From Phycisphaerae bacterium RAS1 (GTDB lineage Bacteria; Planctomycetota; Phycisphaerae; UBA1845; Fen-1342), in assembly GCA_007859745.1 (NCBI GenBank), contig SMLU01000004.1, positions 310,001-374,000 of the forward strand: a DNA stretch of 64,000 bases, written 5' to 3'. This document shows, one piece after another, positions 35,255 through 44,097 of the stretch. The first letter of the stretch is position 1, and every line of letters starts with the position of its first letter. Under the pieces are notes generated by a model, which was not told the DNA's origin, did no database searches, and was given only the letters and a program-made list of their open reading frames with translations. The position numbers and the translations under genes were made by a program.

Positions 35255-35625
35255 TTGCCGGACAAAACGGCGCCGTGGCGGCCGACCCTTGAGTCGGCCG
35301 AGATTCCGCCGCCGCATCGGCGGCCTCGCGCGGGTCCACCAGCGCGGGTCGGAAATGTCAAAGTCTCGGCGGTCCGTGATTCCCTGCCGGAATTGCCGCT
35401 AATTCTGATCGTGCCACGGCGAACTGGACGTTCGGCGCTCGCTGAATCGCTCAGCGTGCGCATCAGCACCTGCACGAGCGCGCGATAATACTCGATTTTT
35501 TGCAGAACCGGCTCTGGGTGTCCACGCTCGGCTTCGCGCCGCATGCACAGGAACTTATCATCTGGGCCGCGCGACCGAGAGATCGGCGTGCTAACCAAAC
35601 ACCTGTTGAACATCGAGCGAGCGTA
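35255..35625. other. intergenic region upstream of the methylase gene
   Basis: Contents from left to right: one target-site duplication, a hairpin GGCCGAC-CCTTGA-GTCGGCC (35280-35299), a second Gly/Cys-free stem around TCCGCCGCCGCATCGGCGG (35305-35324), a dispersed repeat copy (35326-35460), then about 160 bp to the proposed GTG start. No small gene is evident. Any promoter for the methylase lies here and is not clear by eye. Confidence 0.5.
35326..35460. repeat. third copy of the dispersed repeat
   Basis: The unit begins TCGCGCGGGTCCACCAGCGC and continues through TCGGCGGTCCGTGATTCCCT and TGGACGTTCGGCGCTCGCTG to AATCGCTCAGCGTGCG. It matches 26606-26730 in the same order and orientation, with indels. 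The two loci are about 8.7 kb apart, and the other copy sits next to RHS-associated DNA. It carries no ORF. Confidence 0.65.
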
Positions 35626-38600
35626 GTGCAACTGACGGCGGACATCGATCTTACGACGAAGGACATCGCCGGCCTGGCGTCGCTCGACGCCGTGGCCGGG
35701 TTTCTGGCTCGGCTGGGCTATCCGACCGACCGCCGCGCGGAGCTGTCCGCGACGGCGCTCGGACTCCCGCCGGACACCGCCGACGCGATTCGCAAGATCG
35801 AGCTGCTCGCCGAGGACGCCGAGCGTTTTTTCCGCGTCCTCTTCGTCCAGCTTCGGTCCGTCACGGCCAAGGCCCGCAACGAGCTGGCCCGCAATCTGGG
35901 CAGCCGCAACGCCGACCATCTTCTCATCCTGGCCAAGGACTTTGACGTGCTCGAGTTCGTGCTCATCGACAAGGAAACACGTCAGCGGCACGCCCCCGGC
36001 GGCGGCCCGAGTGTGCGGGTGATCCCGCGCGTCGTCACGGTGATGCGGAAGGCCAGCACGCACCTCGATCGCCGCGTCCTTCGTCGCCTGACCTGGACGG
36101 GTAAAGACGGCCTCGACCAATTCGACAAGCTCCGCAGCGTGTTCGAGGCGGCCCACTACAGCGGTCAATACTTTCAGAACCGGGCGCTTTTCGCCGACCA
36201 CTATCTCGAAACTCGCCTGCGAGAGGACGCCGCCTGGCGCGACGATCCGTCCACGACGTTCGCTTCCGTCCGCGACCTGCTCAGCAACGCCCGCGGCCGC
36301 TGGAGCGGCAAACCTGAGCAAACTGTGCGCGGCGAGCTGTTTGAGCCGCTCTGGAAGCTGCTCGGATTCAAGCCGAAGGTCGCCAAGGCCGCGAACAAGG
36401 ATCACCTGACGCCCGATTACGAGCTTCACGGCGCCGACGGCGCGCTGCTGACCGTCGCCTTCTGCTACCGCTGGGATCGCTGGCTCGACGGTCCCGACCT
36501 GAACGACCCCGACACGCCCGAGGAAAACCCCGGCGCCGCGGTCGTCTCCGCGCTCGCCGAGGGCAAGGCGCGCTGGATCATCGTCACCAACGGCAAGTAT
36601 TGGCGGCTCTACAGCCGCGACGCCCACTCGCGCTCGACGAACTTCTACGAGGTCGATCTCGAAGAAGCGCTGCTCGCGTCCGGCGAGACTGACCCCAACG
36701 AGGCGTTCCGCTATTGGTGGCTCTTCTTCCGGCGGCCCGCGTTTGAGACGCTGACGAGCACAGGCTCGACGGGCGAGACGCCCATCCCACCCTGCTGGCT
36801 GGACATGATCGTCCGGGGCAGCCGCGATTACGCGAAGCGCTTGGGCGACCGCCTGAAGGACCGCATCTTCGTCGAGATCTTTCCGCACCTGGCGCAGGGG
36901 TTCTTACTGGACCGGAAGAAGCGGCTCGGCCTCACACGTGCTCCGAGCGACGACGAGCTGCGGGACACGTTCGAGGCGACGCTCACGCTGCTCTATCGGC
37001 TGCTGTTCCTGCTCTATGCCGAGTCCCGCGACTTGCTGCCCGTTCGCGAGGCCGCGTACAAGGCCGCCAGTCTGAAAGAGATCAAGGAGGAAATCGCCGG
37101 GCACGCCGGCGTCGCGGAATCCGAGGCTGCGAGCAAACTGAGAGCCTATTCCGACGCCGAGGCGACCATCTATGACCGGATGACGCGCCTGTTCGCCGTC
37201 ATGGACCAGGGCGATGTCGTGCTCAACGTCCCGTGCTACAACGGCGGCCTGTTTCTCACGCAGCCGGACCGCCAGTCGATCGAGCGCGAACATCGCATCG
37301 CCCGTTTCCTGCTCGAGCACGAAGTTCCGGACCGCCATCTCGCTTTGGCGATTGACCGCCTGGCCCGCGACGTGGACGACAAGACGTTCTCGCTCTCCTT
37401 CATCGACTACAAGTCGCTGGAAGTGCGGCACCTCGGCAGCATTTACGAGGGCCTGCTCGAATTCAAGCTGAAGATCGCCGAGGAGGACCTCGGCGTCACG
37501 ACCGAAAAGAAGGCTGAGAAGTACATCCCGCTTTCGCAGGCGCGCCCCGGCCGCGGTCGCCGCCGACTGGCGGGCGGGGACGCCCACCCCACCCCCTTCG
37601 TTCGCAAGGGCGAGGTCTACCTGTCGAACGACAAGGCCGAGCGCAAGGCGACGGGCAGCTACTACACGCCGGACCCGATCGTCGAATACATCGTCGAGCA
37701 CACGGTCGGCCCCGTCCTCGCCGAGAAGCTGGATGCACTGCGCCCCGATCTGAACGCCGCCGGCAAGACGTACCACCGCCATCTGACCAACGCGAAGAAC
37801 AACCCCGGCTTGGTCCCCAAGGACGCCGATCCGCGGGCCTTCGCAGCCGCGAAAACCTACGCCGAGCACCGCGACCTGGTGGACCGCGTCTTCGACCTGA
37901 AGGTGCTCGACCCGGCCATGGGCAGCGGGCACTTCCTGGTCGAGGCGGTGGACTTCATCACGGACCGGCTGCTCGACTTCCTCAACCGCTTCCCGCACAA
38001 CCCCGTCCAGTTCGCCCTCGACAAAACGCGGCGGAGCATCCTGGACGCCCTGGGCGAGCAGGGCGTTACCGTCGATCCCGACAAGCTGACCGACGTCAAC
38101 CTGCTCAAGCGCCACGTGCTCAAGCGCTGCATCTACGGCGTGGACCTGAACCCGATGGCGGTGGAGCTGGCCAAGGTAAGCCTGTGGCTCGACGCGTTTA
38201 CGCTCGGGGCGCCGCTGAGCTTCCTGGACCACCACCTGCGCTGCGGCAACAGCTTGATCGGCGCCACGTTCGAAGACCTGAAGAAGGCGACCAGCGGGCA
38301 GCTTTTCGCGATCGACTACGAGCCGCTGCTGCGCGCCATTCGCCACGTGCTCTTCGTGAACGAGATGGCCGACGCGACGGCCGCGGAGGTCCACAAGTCC
38401 GCCGACGAGTATTCGCATGCCCGCCGGGAGCTGTCGGGCTATCAGATCGTGCTTGACCTGCTCGTGGCCGACCACTTCGTGGACTGTGGCACCGGTTTCC
38501 AACCGGTGAAGGGTGGTGCGGGCGTCTCGCCCGCCGATCCGAGCCGCGACCGCGAGGGAGCGAACGAAAAGGCCAAAAGACGCAAGCGCGGGACTTCTCC

Positions 38601-40203
38601 CGCGTCCTTCAAGCCCTCCGACCTTCTGCGCCAGGCCAGCGACCTCGACCTGACCACGCGCGCGAAGCTGCTCGCGTCTCTCGATGAGAAAGCCGCGCTG
38701 CTGGTCGAGCAGGTCGAAAACGTCGCCCGCCGTTCGGACCTGCGCTTCTTCCACTGGGAGATCGAGTTCCCGGAAGTCTCTTTCGGCTTCGCTGATCCGG
38801 ATCGGCGCCAAATCAAGCACAGAAACGACATCACCGATGGCTCGGCAGGATTCGACGCGATAGTCGGTAATCCACCCTACGACGTCCTTGCCGAAAAGGA
38901 GCTTCAGTTAGACCTCACTGGGCTTCTCGGCTACTTCGACGCCCAGGTCATCTTCGCCCCCGCCAAGCGGGGCAAGCAGAACCTCTACAAGCTCTTCATC
39001 TGCTGTGGGCTGCATGTCGCTCGGCAAGGCGGCAACATCGGCCACATTGTGCCGATGCCGCTGCTGGGCGACGAACAGGCGGTTGGATTGCGACGAATGC
39101 TACTCTCATCGGCGTCGCTCCGTGCTGTGGAGGCGTTCCCACAGAAAGACGATCCCAGCAATCGGGTATTCGAAGAGGCCAAGCTTAGCACGTGCGTCTT
39201 TGTTGCTGCGAAATCAGGTGACCGACACCCGTTTCGGAGTCGTGTGCATCCTGGCAAGGACATCGTAGAGCGTTCTCCTTCGATGGTGCTCGATCCCGCC
39301 GACGTAGGGCTCTACGATCCAGAGAACCAGCCCCTCATCGCGTGCGGCCAAGAAGACTGGGACGTGGCCGTCCGCATTGTGAAGTCGGGGCGGGTGCGAC
39401 GACTCGGCGATTACTGCCATGCATTTCAGGGCGAGGTCAACGAGACGACCGATTGGGCCAAGGGTCACCTTACAGACGAACCAAGGACTGGACCGCTCGT
39501 GCTTCGCGGCTCGAATGTCTGCCTGTATCTGCTGCGCGATGCATCACAGGGCGAGGCCATGTATCTACGACAACGAACCTTCCTGGACAGCAAGCGGCCC
39601 GATTCGAAGGCATGGGATCATCGGCACGAACGTGTCGGGTTTCAGAGGAAGTCGCCCCAGAACAACTTCCGCCGATTGGTGGCCTCTCGCGTGCCCGTCG
39701 GTGAGTTCTGCTGCGATTCCATAAGCTATGTTCCTGCACCCGATTCCAAGCTGCCGCTTAACGTCGTGCTGGCGCTGCTGAACTCACGGCTGCTCGACTG
39801 GTATTTTCGCCTTGGAAGCACAAACTCGTCCGTCAACGACTACCAGTTCCGAATGCTGCCCGTTCCTGTGTTTGAGTTGTCGGGGCCGCGTGATTCGAAG
39901 CTGCCTGAGCGGGTTCATCGTGCCATTGCCGCAGGCGACTGGCAATCGGCACGGGCGCTTACCGACCCACTGCTGACGAACCCGCCCTTTGGAGCGGCGG
40001 TCATGGACTGTATGGACTTGCTCGTGCAGAAAATCATCGACATCGAATCCGGCCGCGGCAAGATCGCTCGGGCCGAGCGCTCCGCCCTGGACCCGCAGGC
40101 CCAGCCGCTCCAAGACGTGCTCGACCACATGATCTACCGCATGGCGGGCCTGACCGACGCGGACGTTGAGGGCCTGGAGGAGCGACTCGCCAGAATGCTG
40201 TGA
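35626..40203 (+). CDS. very large Eco57I-type DNA methyltransferase / restriction-modification protein
   Basis: The product from GTG 35626 is 1525 residues; a TTG at 35500 would add 42 residues of a poor N-terminus. The first 160 residues are helical. At about 265-420 lies the segment [20 protein letters not shown] with [20 protein letters not shown], seen in type IIG/ISP-like proteins; the usual PD-(E)xK catalytic pair is not visible. The central methylase region has motif [16 protein letters not shown] (about residue 762), NPPYDVL (1082-1085, motif IV) and the Eco57I-type helical body. The C-terminal target-recognition region has [21 protein letters not shown] dispersed repeat is translated in frame at about 955-985. 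It likely methylates adenine; nuclease function must come from another protein. Confidence 0.8.
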   Translation: MQLTADIDLTTKDIAGLASLDAVAGFLARLGYPTDRRAELSATALGLPPDTADAIRKIELLAEDAERFFRVLFVQLRSVTAKARNELARNLGSRNADHLLILAKDFDVLEFVLIDKETRQRHAPGGGPSVRVIPRVVTVMRKASTHLDRRVLRRLTWTGKDGLDQFDKLRSVFEAAHYSGQYFQNRALFADHYLETRLREDAAWRDDPSTTFASVRDLLSNARGRWSGKPEQTVRGELFEPLWKLLGFKPKVAKAANKDHLTPDYELHGADGALLTVAFCYRWDRWLDGPDLNDPDTPEENPGAAVVSALAEGKARWIIVTNGKYWRLYSRDAHSRSTNFYEVDLEEALLASGETDPNEAFRYWWLFFRRPAFETLTSTGSTGETPIPPCWLDMIVRGSRDYAKRLGDRLKDRIFVEIFPHLAQGFLLDRKKRLGLTRAPSDDELRDTFEATLTLLYRLLFLLYAESRDLLPVREAAYKAASLKEIKEEIAGHAGVAESEAASKLRAYSDAEATIYDRMTRLFAVMDQGDVVLNVPCYNGGLFLTQPDRQSIEREHRIARFLLEHEVPDRHLALAIDRLARDVDDKTFSLSFIDYKSLEVRHLGSIYEGLLEFKLKIAEEDLGVTTEKKAEKYIPLSQARPGRGRRRLAGGDAHPTPFVRKGEVYLSNDKAERKATGSYYTPDPIVEYIVEHTVGPVLAEKLDALRPDLNAAGKTYHRHLTNAKNNPGLVPKDADPRAFAAAKTYAEHRDLVDRVFDLKVLDPAMGSGHFLVEAVDFITDRLLDFLNRFPHNPVQFALDKTRRSILDALGEQGVTVDPDKLTDVNLLKRHVLKRCIYGVDLNPMAVELAKVSLWLDAFTLGAPLSFLDHHLRCGNSLIGATFEDLKKATSGQLFAIDYEPLLRAIRHVLFVNEMADATAAEVHKSADEYSHARRELSGYQIVLDLLVADHFVDCGTGFQPVKGGAGVSPADPSRDREGANEKAKRRKRGTSPASFKPSDLLRQASDLDLTTRAKLLASLDEKAALLVEQVENVARRSDLRFFHWEIEFPEVSFGFADPDRRQIKHRNDITDGSAGFDAIVGNPPYDVLAEKELQLDLTGLLGYFDAQVIFAPAKRGKQNLYKLFICCGLHVARQGGNIGHIVPMPLLGDEQAVGLRRMLLSSASLRAVEAFPQKDDPSNRVFEEAKLSTCVFVAAKSGDRHPFRSRVHPGKDIVERSPSMVLDPADVGLYDPENQPLIACGQEDWDVAVRIVKSGRVRRLGDYCHAFQGEVNETTDWAKGHLTDEPRTGPLVLRGSNVCLYLLRDASQGEAMYLRQRTFLDSKRPDSKAWDHRHERVGFQRKSPQNNFRRLVASRVPVGEFCCDSISYVPAPDSKLPLNVVLALLNSRLLDWYFRLGSTNSSVNDYQFRMLPVPVFELSGPRDSKLPERVHRAIAAGDWQSARALTDPLLTNPPFGAAVMDCMDLLVQKIIDIESGRGKIARAERSALDPQAQPLQDVLDHMIYRMAGLTDADVEGLEERLARML
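36771..36792. repeat. dispersed GGGCGAGACGCCC element inside the methylase gene
   Basis: GGGCGAGACGCCCATCCCACCC is a compact palindrome plus a CCCACCC tail that recurs elsewhere in the window (49594-49605, 51424-51445, 63756-63780). It is translated as TGETPIPPC between the ...FETLTSTGS and [14 protein letters not shown] segments, keeping the reading frame. Confidence 0.6.
38485..38560. repeat. in-frame dispersed repeat inside the methylase gene
   Basis: TGTGGCACCGGTTTCCAACC (38485-38504) opens a composite of planctomycete-style repeat words: CACCGGTTTCCAACCGGTG palindrome, GGGCGTCTCGCCCGCC (38520-38535) and CCGCGACCGCGAGGGAGCG. It is read as [20 protein letters not shown] then DREGANEK, a segment that looks unlike the rest of the protein. 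The same words occur at 49559-49605 in the RHS fragment ([19 protein letters not shown]). Confidence 0.6.
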
Positions 40204-40212
40204 GGTCTCGGT

Positions 40213-41643
40213 ATGAACCATTTCATGGAGGGCTTCTATCCCTGCGACGATCTTGTCCGCCGGCGCCAGGCGTCGCGTTGCCTTCCTCTCGATCCACCGC
40301 TTGACTCGTTCACCGCATACTTGCACGAGGAAATGCGGCAGTGCTATCTCAACGGCCTTGACCATGCGGCCATTCTTGCCGCGTGCGCATTGATCGACAG
40401 TGCCGTCAAGGCTTCGATCTACGTCGAGGACTTTGTCAGCGCGGACGGCGAATTCAAGGCCGAGGACTGGGACAAGATCGATGCGCTGGAGTTCGGGCCC
40501 GCGATCAACCTCGCGAAGAGCCGTGGCATCGTCACAAAGGACGAGCATGAGAAACTGGAGTGGTTGCGTGTGCACATCCGCAACCCCTACATGCATGGTG
40601 AGACCCCGCCGTGGAGCAAGGAGTTCGTTCCCGATGGCGTGATGATCGCGGACCTTCAGAGCGGCGAGGCGAAGGAGTGGAAGGGAAAGCTCCGCGACGA
40701 CATCACGCTTCAACGGCGCATGCGGCTCGTGGCTGACCGTAACGCGTGCTGTGAGGTCGTTCCGCTCGTGGACGGCCTCGTGCGCGTCATCGGCAAGCGC
40801 GCGCTCGACAAGCTCCATGTGTGGAGAGCGAAGGAAGGCGACAAGGTCACGAGCGACGAGATCAAAGCGGCGCTCGACAAGATGCTCGACCAGGGTTTTG
40901 TCCCTGATCAAATGATCACGAGCGGTATCCCAGACGAACTTATGCCTACGGCGGCAGCGTTGCCATCAATCGAGGATGTCACGATGAGCATTCGAGCCCG
41001 CGTCGAAGACTCCCAGGCGCTCATGTCCTTGGGGCGGGCGGACGGTGCGCTTCTGTCCACGCTTGTGGCGGTCGCGGCAACTTCGCGAAAGCGGTATCCA
41101 AAGTCCGTCGAACCCGAAGATGGGAAGGCCTTCACGCGGTTCCTAGGCGAGGAAATGCGCGTCCTGACGGCCGGCGCGATTGTGAATGTCAACGTCGCGT
41201 ACCGGGGTGCCGACCCCGCCAAGTACCCGGACAGGCTCATGCCGCTTCAGGATGTGCTGTACAAGTTCGTTCGATGCGCCCTGATTCACGAAGGCGGGCT
41301 GCCCGGCCAGGTCGAGTTCATCCCGGTCAACGGGCTTCGGTTCCAAGTCCTCCCTGACAAGCTGATACTGACGCAGTGGCTCATCCAGCGCCTTCACGTG
41401 CTGGTTCAGCACGCCCCCGAGAACATCGACGAGTTCCCCGAGATTGCCGAAGTGCCGGCCGACGTGATCGGCTGGGTGCTCTTTGGACCAAGGCGGCCGA
41501 ATCATGCCGACTATTTGGCCGCTCGCGAAGAGCGCATGAAGGCCGTGAAGGCCTCACTCGTGCCGCTGGACGCGGCAGGCCAGCAGCCGCTATCTCAGCA
41601 CGTGCAAGAAGTTGGCGATCCGAACGTGCGCGAATCGTCTTGA
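40213..41643 (+). CDS. protein with two HEPN-like RX4H motifs
   Basis: The 476-residue protein has no membrane segment. The helical first third has the HEPN-like pattern (CYLNGLDHAAILAACALIDS) ending in RNPYMH (Arg123-His128); a second similar unit ends in RCALIH (Arg354-His359) with EGG following. RX4-6H is the catalytic motif of HEPN nucleases, and two motifs in one chain could give an intramolecular active pair. The gene follows the methylase with GAGG 9 nt after the stop, so it is probably translated from the same mRNA. It could be the effector of the island, degrading RNA on infection; the family is not known to me. Confidence 0.6.
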   Translation: MNHFMEGFYPCDDLVRRRQASRCLPLDPPLDSFTAYLHEEMRQCYLNGLDHAAILAACALIDSAVKASIYVEDFVSADGEFKAEDWDKIDALEFGPAINLAKSRGIVTKDEHEKLEWLRVHIRNPYMHGETPPWSKEFVPDGVMIADLQSGEAKEWKGKLRDDITLQRRMRLVADRNACCEVVPLVDGLVRVIGKRALDKLHVWRAKEGDKVTSDEIKAALDKMLDQGFVPDQMITSGIPDELMPTAAALPSIEDVTMSIRARVEDSQALMSLGRADGALLSTLVAVAATSRKRYPKSVEPEDGKAFTRFLGEEMRVLTAGAIVNVNVAYRGADPAKYPDRLMPLQDVLYKFVRCALIHEGGLPGQVEFIPVNGLRFQVLPDKLILTQWLIQRLHVLVQHAPENIDEFPEIAEVPADVIGWVLFGPRRPNHADYLAAREERMKAVKASLVPLDAAGQQPLSQHVQEVGDPNVRESS

Positions 41644-41668
41644 TGCGCGCCGGTGATCGGGGCCGCGC

Positions 41669-41938
41669 CTACGCCGCGTTGCTGACCACACGGATGCCCG
41701 CGCGCACCGATCCTGCGTGTCCGCCGAGGTCGATCACGACGTGCCAGTGGCCCGTGTGCGGCGGCCGAAGGACGACCGGCGAGCGCCGGAAGTAGCCGCC
41801 GCGGTAGTGGAACGAGCGGTCGGCGCGATAGTTCGAGAAATCCAGATCGTCGAGAAGTTGTACGTTGGCGGCATGGTCGAGCGTGACGACGATCGCGTCG
41901 CACGGGCCAGCCGACCCTTCCCAGTGCAGGAAGTTCAT
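41669..41938 (-). CDS. DUF1883-domain protein
   Basis: An 89-residue protein starting MNFLHWEGSAGPCDAIVVTL and continuing LDDLDFSNYRADRSFHYRGG, YFRRSPVVLRPPHTGHWHVV and IDLGGHAGSVRAGIRVV, the full DUF1883 pattern (HW/H-x-V near the end). AAAGGA lies before ATG 41938. A longer frame to 42214 is a shadow. DUF1883 has been seen linked to TIR-domain proteins, so a defence role is plausible. It lies convergent with the HEPN-like gene, 25 bp apart. Confidence 0.85.
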   Translation of the reverse strand: MNFLHWEGSAGPCDAIVVTLDHAANVQLLDDLDFSNYRADRSFHYRGGYFRRSPVVLRPPHTGHWHVVIDLGGHAGSVRAGIRVVSNAA

Positions 41939-41972
41939 CTGCGGAGTCCTTTCTGGCGATCCGATCGGATTC

Positions 41973-42221
41973 TCAATGTTCGCGATCCCGCGGCGGGTTC
42001 GGATCATTTCCCGGCGGGATCGTGTCTTTGCTGCGGAACCGTCCGTCCGTTCCCTGAATCGTGAGCTCGCCGCCGCCCTGGTGCTGAAGGTTCTGCTTCG
42101 CGGCGGCGGCCGCTTCGCCCTGCGTATCGTGGACGCTGGACGCCTTGTCCGCGTCGTTTCGCTTGTTCGCCCACTTCCCGTCGTCGCGACGGAACACCGT
42201 TCGATCTCGACCATTGCTCAT
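41973..42221 (-). CDS. DUF2188-domain protein
   Basis: An 82-residue protein: MSNGRDRTVFRRDDGKWANK then RNDADKASSVHDTQGEAAAA and HQGGGELTIQGTDGRFRSKD. The W-x-x-K-x8-A-S-x-x-x-x-T-x-x-E-A pattern and the GRI/FR ending are DUF2188. ATG 42221 is chosen over an upstream frame to 42293. The downstream DUF1883 gene is 34 bp away on the same strand. Function unknown; both families are often small companions near toxin or TIR genes. Confidence 0.85.
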   Translation of the reverse strand: MSNGRDRTVFRRDDGKWANKRNDADKASSVHDTQGEAAAAAKQNLQHQGGGELTIQGTDGRFRSKDTIPPGNDPNPPRDREH

Positions 42222-42437
42222 GCCCAAACTCCTGACCGCGCTCGGAACGGCCGTCGACACTGGTGCTTGCAGAAGCACAAGCCATTGCGCCAACCGCCCG
42301 GTCCGTTCCCAACAGATTGGGCGGGTCTATAATCTCAACATAGCAGACGAATAACCGTCGGTCAAGAAAAACTTCTGAAATTCAGAAGTCGCACTTGCTT
42401 CTGCCGTGTGATCCTGCGATAATCCTTCGGAGGCGAT
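42222..42437. other. divergent promoter region
   Basis: This 216-bp region separates the DUF2188 gene (minus) from the XRE-ImmA gene (plus). It contains a perfect palindrome listed separately. The segment GGGCGGGTCTATAATCTCAACATAGC at about 42324-42349 includes TCTATAATC, a likely -10 (TATAAT) for the plus strand, some 90 bp upstream of the GTG; the palindrome lies between it and the start. Confidence 0.55.
42371..42389. promoter_or_regulatory. perfect 9+1+9 palindromic operator
   Basis: ACTTCTGAA-A-TTCAGAAGT is a perfect inverted repeat with a single central base, about 48 bp upstream of the XRE-ImmA start and downstream of a TATAAT hexamer. Such sites are typical targets of dimeric XRE regulators, so autoregulation by the following gene is the likely use. 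A partial echo (GCACTTGCTTCTG) follows. Confidence 0.7.
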
Positions 42438-43577
42438 GTGCCTCGCCACGCGGAACGAGGTGCGCAAGTGTCAATTGGTGAACGACTTAGGCATGCACGT
42501 GAGCGCTCCGGGCTGACGCTCCGTCAGGTCGTGGAGCGCACTGACATTGGCGAATCGTCGCTTTCGGAGTACGAAACCGACAAACGCGAGCCGCGACTGA
42601 GCCAGCTTCAAGCTCTCGCTCAGGTGTACCGGCGTTCTGTCGCGTTCTTCCTCGGCGAGGGCGATGTGCCCCACGAGGTTGTGCTCTGGCGCGAGCAGCC
42701 CGCGCCGGAGGTCGCGGCCGACATCGGGGCCGAGTTTCGGAAACTCGCCGAGCAGTATCACGTACTCGAGCAGCTCTGCGCCGATCGCCGACCGGTCCGG
42801 CTTGCAGAGCCCGACGCGACAACGCCGGTGAGCGGCTTTGGAAAGGCCGAGACGCTCGCGTACCAGGTGCATGCGCAGTTGCAGCTCGGCGACCGCCCAG
42901 GCCAGGCGCTGCTCCGCGTGCTCGAGGAAGTGAGCGGGCTGAAGATCTTTCACATGGATTTTCAGCCGACCGGAACCGCCGCCTGCACGGTCGGCGAGAC
43001 GTTCGGGCCGGCCATTCTGCTGAACAGCGGCTCGGCGCGCTGGCGCCGCAACTTCGATCTCGCGCACGAGCTGTATCACATCCTGACCTGGCGGCACTTC
43101 CGATCGCCGGCCGAGGAGGACGGCCGGGTCGCAACGCCGGACGAAGAAAAGTGGGCAAACAAGTTCGCGAGTGTGCTCCTGATGCCTGAGCGCGCGCTGC
43201 GATCGGCGGTCGGAAAGGTGATCTGTGACGGCCGGCTGCAATTCGCCGACCTCGCGGACATTGCGCGCGAGTTCGACGTCTCCGCCGACGCGCTCGTGTG
43301 GCGAATGGTGCAGCTCAATCACTTCACCGCGGACGCCGCACGGGAGCTCCTGGCCCACTACAAGGTCAACGCGGAGCTATGGGAGAGCCAGCGCGAGCGT
43401 GACAATCCGCCTACGCTTCCCGAGCGCTATCGGGCGCTGGCGTTCCGGGCCCTTCGGGAGGGTCAACTGTCAATCGGCCGTTTCGCCGAGTACCTTGGGA
43501 TCAGTCGATCGCGCGCGATGCGCATCGCCGAGGGCGAGGTTCCCGACGATGAGCCGATTGCGGTTAGTGATTCTTGA
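42438..43577 (+). CDS. XRE-family regulator with ImmA/IrrE metallopeptidase domain
   Basis: The 379-residue protein has an N-terminal HTH (SIGERLRHARERSGLTLRQV then TDIGESSLSEYETDKREPRL). A middle linker leads to a zinc-peptidase domain with HELYH (His210-His214) in NFDLAHELYHILTWRH and a WANKFASVLLMPERA helix. ImmA/IrrE proteins cleave repressors or toxins. GTG 42438 has GGAGG 4 nt upstream; GTG 42468 is an alternative. It overlaps the PIN-like gene by 29 nt and is preceded by the operator palindrome. Likely to control the PIN-like toxin and perhaps the island. Confidence 0.88.
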   Translation: MPRHAERGAQVSIGERLRHARERSGLTLRQVVERTDIGESSLSEYETDKREPRLSQLQALAQVYRRSVAFFLGEGDVPHEVVLWREQPAPEVAADIGAEFRKLAEQYHVLEQLCADRRPVRLAEPDATTPVSGFGKAETLAYQVHAQLQLGDRPGQALLRVLEEVSGLKIFHMDFQPTGTAACTVGETFGPAILLNSGSARWRRNFDLAHELYHILTWRHFRSPAEEDGRVATPDEEKWANKFASVLLMPERALRSAVGKVICDGRLQFADLADIAREFDVSADALVWRMVQLNHFTADAARELLAHYKVNAELWESQRERDNPPTLPERYRALAFRALREGQLSIGRFAEYLGISRSRAMRIAEGEVPDDEPIAVSDS

Positions 43578-44097
43578 CGCGAACATCGTCATCTATCTGC
43601 ATCAACTCGGCATCTGGTCGCAGGTCGTGGACCGGTGCGAGGTCGTCCTCGCTCGAACCGTCGCGGAGCAAGAGGTGCTCTTCTACGAAGTGGACGACGA
43701 GCGGCACGGGATCGATCTGACGACCGACGTCGCGGCGAGCCGCGTGCGGGTCGTCGACGTGCTCGCGTCGGAGGTCTTGAAGTTTCGGTCGCGGTTCGAC
43801 CCGCTCTACCTGGAAGCGCTTCACGTCGGGGAGACGGAGTCACTCGTGCATCTGGCGTTGAACCCGGAAACTGGGGCGAGCGTGTGTTCTGCAGACAAGG
43901 TTGTCTTTCGAGTATTGCCTCACCTCGGCTTGACGGACCGAGGCATCTCGCTCGAAGAATTGCTCGCGAAGGTCGGGCTGGGGCGTTCGCTGCCGCACAT
44001 GTACTCACGCGCGTTCCGTGAGTATTGGACGCGCCGCGGCGAGCAGGACTGGATCGGCGGCATAGGGACCCAGCGCGGTGAAGGCGGCAGCTCGTGA
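43549..44097 (+). CDS. PIN-like domain protein (putative toxin RNase)
   Basis: ATG 43549 lies inside the end of the XRE-ImmA gene with GAGG 9 nt upstream. The 182-residue product opens with LRLVILDANIVIYLHQLGIW, the first PIN Asp within a beta strand. Glu in LARTVAEQEVLFYEVDD, then HVGETESLVHLALNPETGAS and VCSADKVVFRVLPHL provide further conserved acids. PIN proteins are Mg-dependent RNases and common toxins in toxin-antitoxin pairs. Its partner may be the upstream XRE-ImmA protein or one of the other island proteins. It is GTGA-coupled to the helicase gene. Confidence 0.75.
   Translation: MSRLRLVILDANIVIYLHQLGIWSQVVDRCEVVLARTVAEQEVLFYEVDDERHGIDLTTDVAASRVRVVDVLASEVLKFRSRFDPLYLEALHVGETESLVHLALNPETGASVCSADKVVFRVLPHLGLTDRGISLEELLAKVGLGRSLPHMYSRAFREYWTRRGEQDWIGGIGTQRGEGGSS

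Noticed and set aside
36904-38820. 638-residue minus-strand open frame opposite the methylase
   Set aside because: It is the shadow of a GC-rich coding strand: its sequence is Val/Arg/Glu/Gln repetitive, while the plus strand has exact methylase motifs.
35626-40203. Calling the methylase a self-contained type IIG restriction enzyme
   Set aside because: The PD-(D/E)xK catalytic residues are not visible in the N-terminal half; at the expected place the sequence is AFCYRW.
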